Shown here: positions 5,780 to 6,571 of the stretch, piece by piece
Numbering within the stretch: position 1 is the first letter of the stretch
Layout of the letters: each line of letters opens with the position of its first letter
DNA from: Treponema sp.
GTDB lineage: Bacteria > Spirochaetota > Spirochaetia > Treponematales > Breznakiellaceae
DNA: 6,571 nucleotides
Direction: 5' to 3'
Assembly (NCBI GenBank): GCA_009786625.1
Contig: WQRT01000043.1
Span: forward strand, 6 to 6,576
Position numbers and translations under genes: made by a program
Notes under the pieces: generated by a model
Database searches by the model: none
Seen by the model: only the letters and a program-made list of their open reading frames with translations
What the model was told of the DNA's origin: nothing

Positions 5780-6571
5780 TTACTCTGCTGTTATTTCTAT
5801 TCCAAGTCTTTCGGCGATACTGCGGGCTTTTCTCGCCATGCTTTCGCTTCTGTCTCTTGAAAGGGTTAATATTTCTTCCCTTAAACTTGTTAATCTGTTG
5901 TTAAGCGCCATATCAAGTCCGTATGATTTTTCTATGGCTGTTCCGCTCTGCATAAAACGGCGGGCAAGGATTTCGATTTCTGATGTATTGCCTTCTATCA
6001 CGGCAAAACCCACGATTCTTAAAAAACCATTGTATAAATTTGTCTGATTTCTGGTACGCGCGTCCTCCATTTCCGCGGTAAGACGGCCGAAATAAGCGGC
6101 GGCTGAATTTCTAATCAGCATTTCAGCGGCTAAAATACGCAGGCGGTCAGCATTTCTTCTGCCTGTAAAAAGACTGTTAAGAACTTCGTCCGCCTCATCG
6201 TTCGCGATGGCGCCTAACGCGCGTATGGCTTCATCCCTTACATTGGGAGTTTCATCGTTCTCGGCGCGGTAACGCAAATACGGAACCGCGGCTGCGAACC
6301 TGCGCTCCCTGCTTGCCTGAGCCGCCGCAATACGGGTGCGGTAATAAGAATCCCTGAACGCGTCAAGGATCGCGTTTTCTACTTCTTCTCCCGAAAACGG
6401 ACCGAGCGCACCGACAGCCGCCGAACGCACATTTGGATCATTTGTGCTAATGCAGCTTAAAATTGCGCTGAGTCCTTCTTCATTGCCGATCTTTGAAAGC
6501 GATCCAAGCGCGGCTATCCTTAAAGGAGCACGCTCATCAGTATTCGTAACAATATCTGTAAGAAGTGAAAT
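5780..6571 (-). CDS. HEAT-repeat protein, 5' end outside the window
   Basis: The reading frame is open from the window edge for 263 residues to a TAA stop, so the true start lies upstream; a GTG at 6428-6430 lies within the repeats and is not the start. Helical HEAT units recur every 31-34 residues, with second helices at about 14-28 (RAPLRIAALGSLSKI), 46-57 (PNVRSAAVGALG), 76-87 (YYRTRIAAAQAS), 109-122 (PNVRDEAIRALGAI) and 142-153 (DRLRILAAEMLI). The later part (about 155-263) is more degenerate but still helical. HEAT arrays bind other proteins as scaffolds. No catalytic motif is visible and the partner is unknown. Any signal peptide would be in the missing part. It is the first visible gene of the unit containing murB and the SUMF1 lipoprotein, and no terminator separates it from murB. 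Confidence 0.88.
   Translation of the reverse strand: MSLLTDIVTNTDERAPLRIAALGSLSKIGNEEGLSAILSCISTNDPNVRSAAVGALGPFSGEEVENAILDAFRDSYYRTRIAAAQASRERRFAAAVPYLRYRAENDETPNVRDEAIRALGAIANDEADEVLNSLFTGRRNADRLRILAAEMLIRNSAAAYFGRLTAEMEDARTRNQTNLYNGFLRIVGFAVIEGNTSEIEILARRFMQSGTAIEKSYGLDMALNNRLTSLREEILTLSRDRSESMARKARSIAERLGIEITAE

Noticed and set aside
5780..6430. HEAT gene starting at the GTG at 6428-6430
   Set aside because: The frame stays open to the window edge and HEAT units continue upstream of the GTG, so it is internal.
1..6571. Mobile element, CRISPR array, tRNA, rRNA or defence system
   Set aside because: I saw no transposase, regularly spaced direct repeats, tRNA-like fold or defence motif; gene content is conserved housekeeping.

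Overview
The window is a stretch of bacterial chromosome in which every supported gene lies on the minus strand. It therefore reads right to left: a HEAT-repeat protein (5' end outside the window), murB, a lipoprotein with a formylglycine-generating-enzyme-like (SUMF1) fold, then rpsF, ssb, rpsR, a DUF2232/YybS-like membrane protein, rplI and dnaB (3' end outside the window). The order rpsF-ssb-rpsR-(membrane protein)-rplI-dnaB, the many-phenylalanine lipoprotein signal peptide and the secreted SUMF1-type protein suggest a spirochaete close to Treponema. This is inferred from gene order and protein character, not from a database search.

Right part (3908-6571): three closely spaced genes (gaps of 36 and 15 bases) form a probable cell-envelope transcription unit. 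They are the HEAT scaffold protein, MurB (UDP-MurNAc synthesis for peptidoglycan) and a lipid-anchored SUMF1-fold protein that has lost the catalytic cysteines. No terminator is visible between the lipoprotein gene and rpsF, so readthrough into the next unit is possible.

Middle and left part (1-3907): a probable extended -10 promoter (3861-3889) and a structured leader of about 108 nt precede an operon for ribosomal protein bS6, single-strand DNA-binding protein, bS18, the membrane protein, bL9 and the replicative helicase DnaB. It joins small- and large-subunit ribosomal proteins to two replication proteins. rpsF, ssb, rpsR and rplI have good Shine-Dalgarno sites. The membrane-protein gene and dnaB have none, and they start 7 and 12 nt after the preceding stop, which suggests translational coupling.

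The region is ordinary housekeeping DNA and I see no mobile element, CRISPR array or defence system. The points most worth checking are RNA-level: the rpsF leader holds two hairpins with mutually complementary 8-nt segments, and the gap before rplI is packed with consecutive inverted repeats ending in an 18-bp perfect palindrome that abuts the rplI Shine-Dalgarno site. At protein level, bS18 has an acidic/Gly-rich N-terminal extension and bL9 a charged C-terminal tail.
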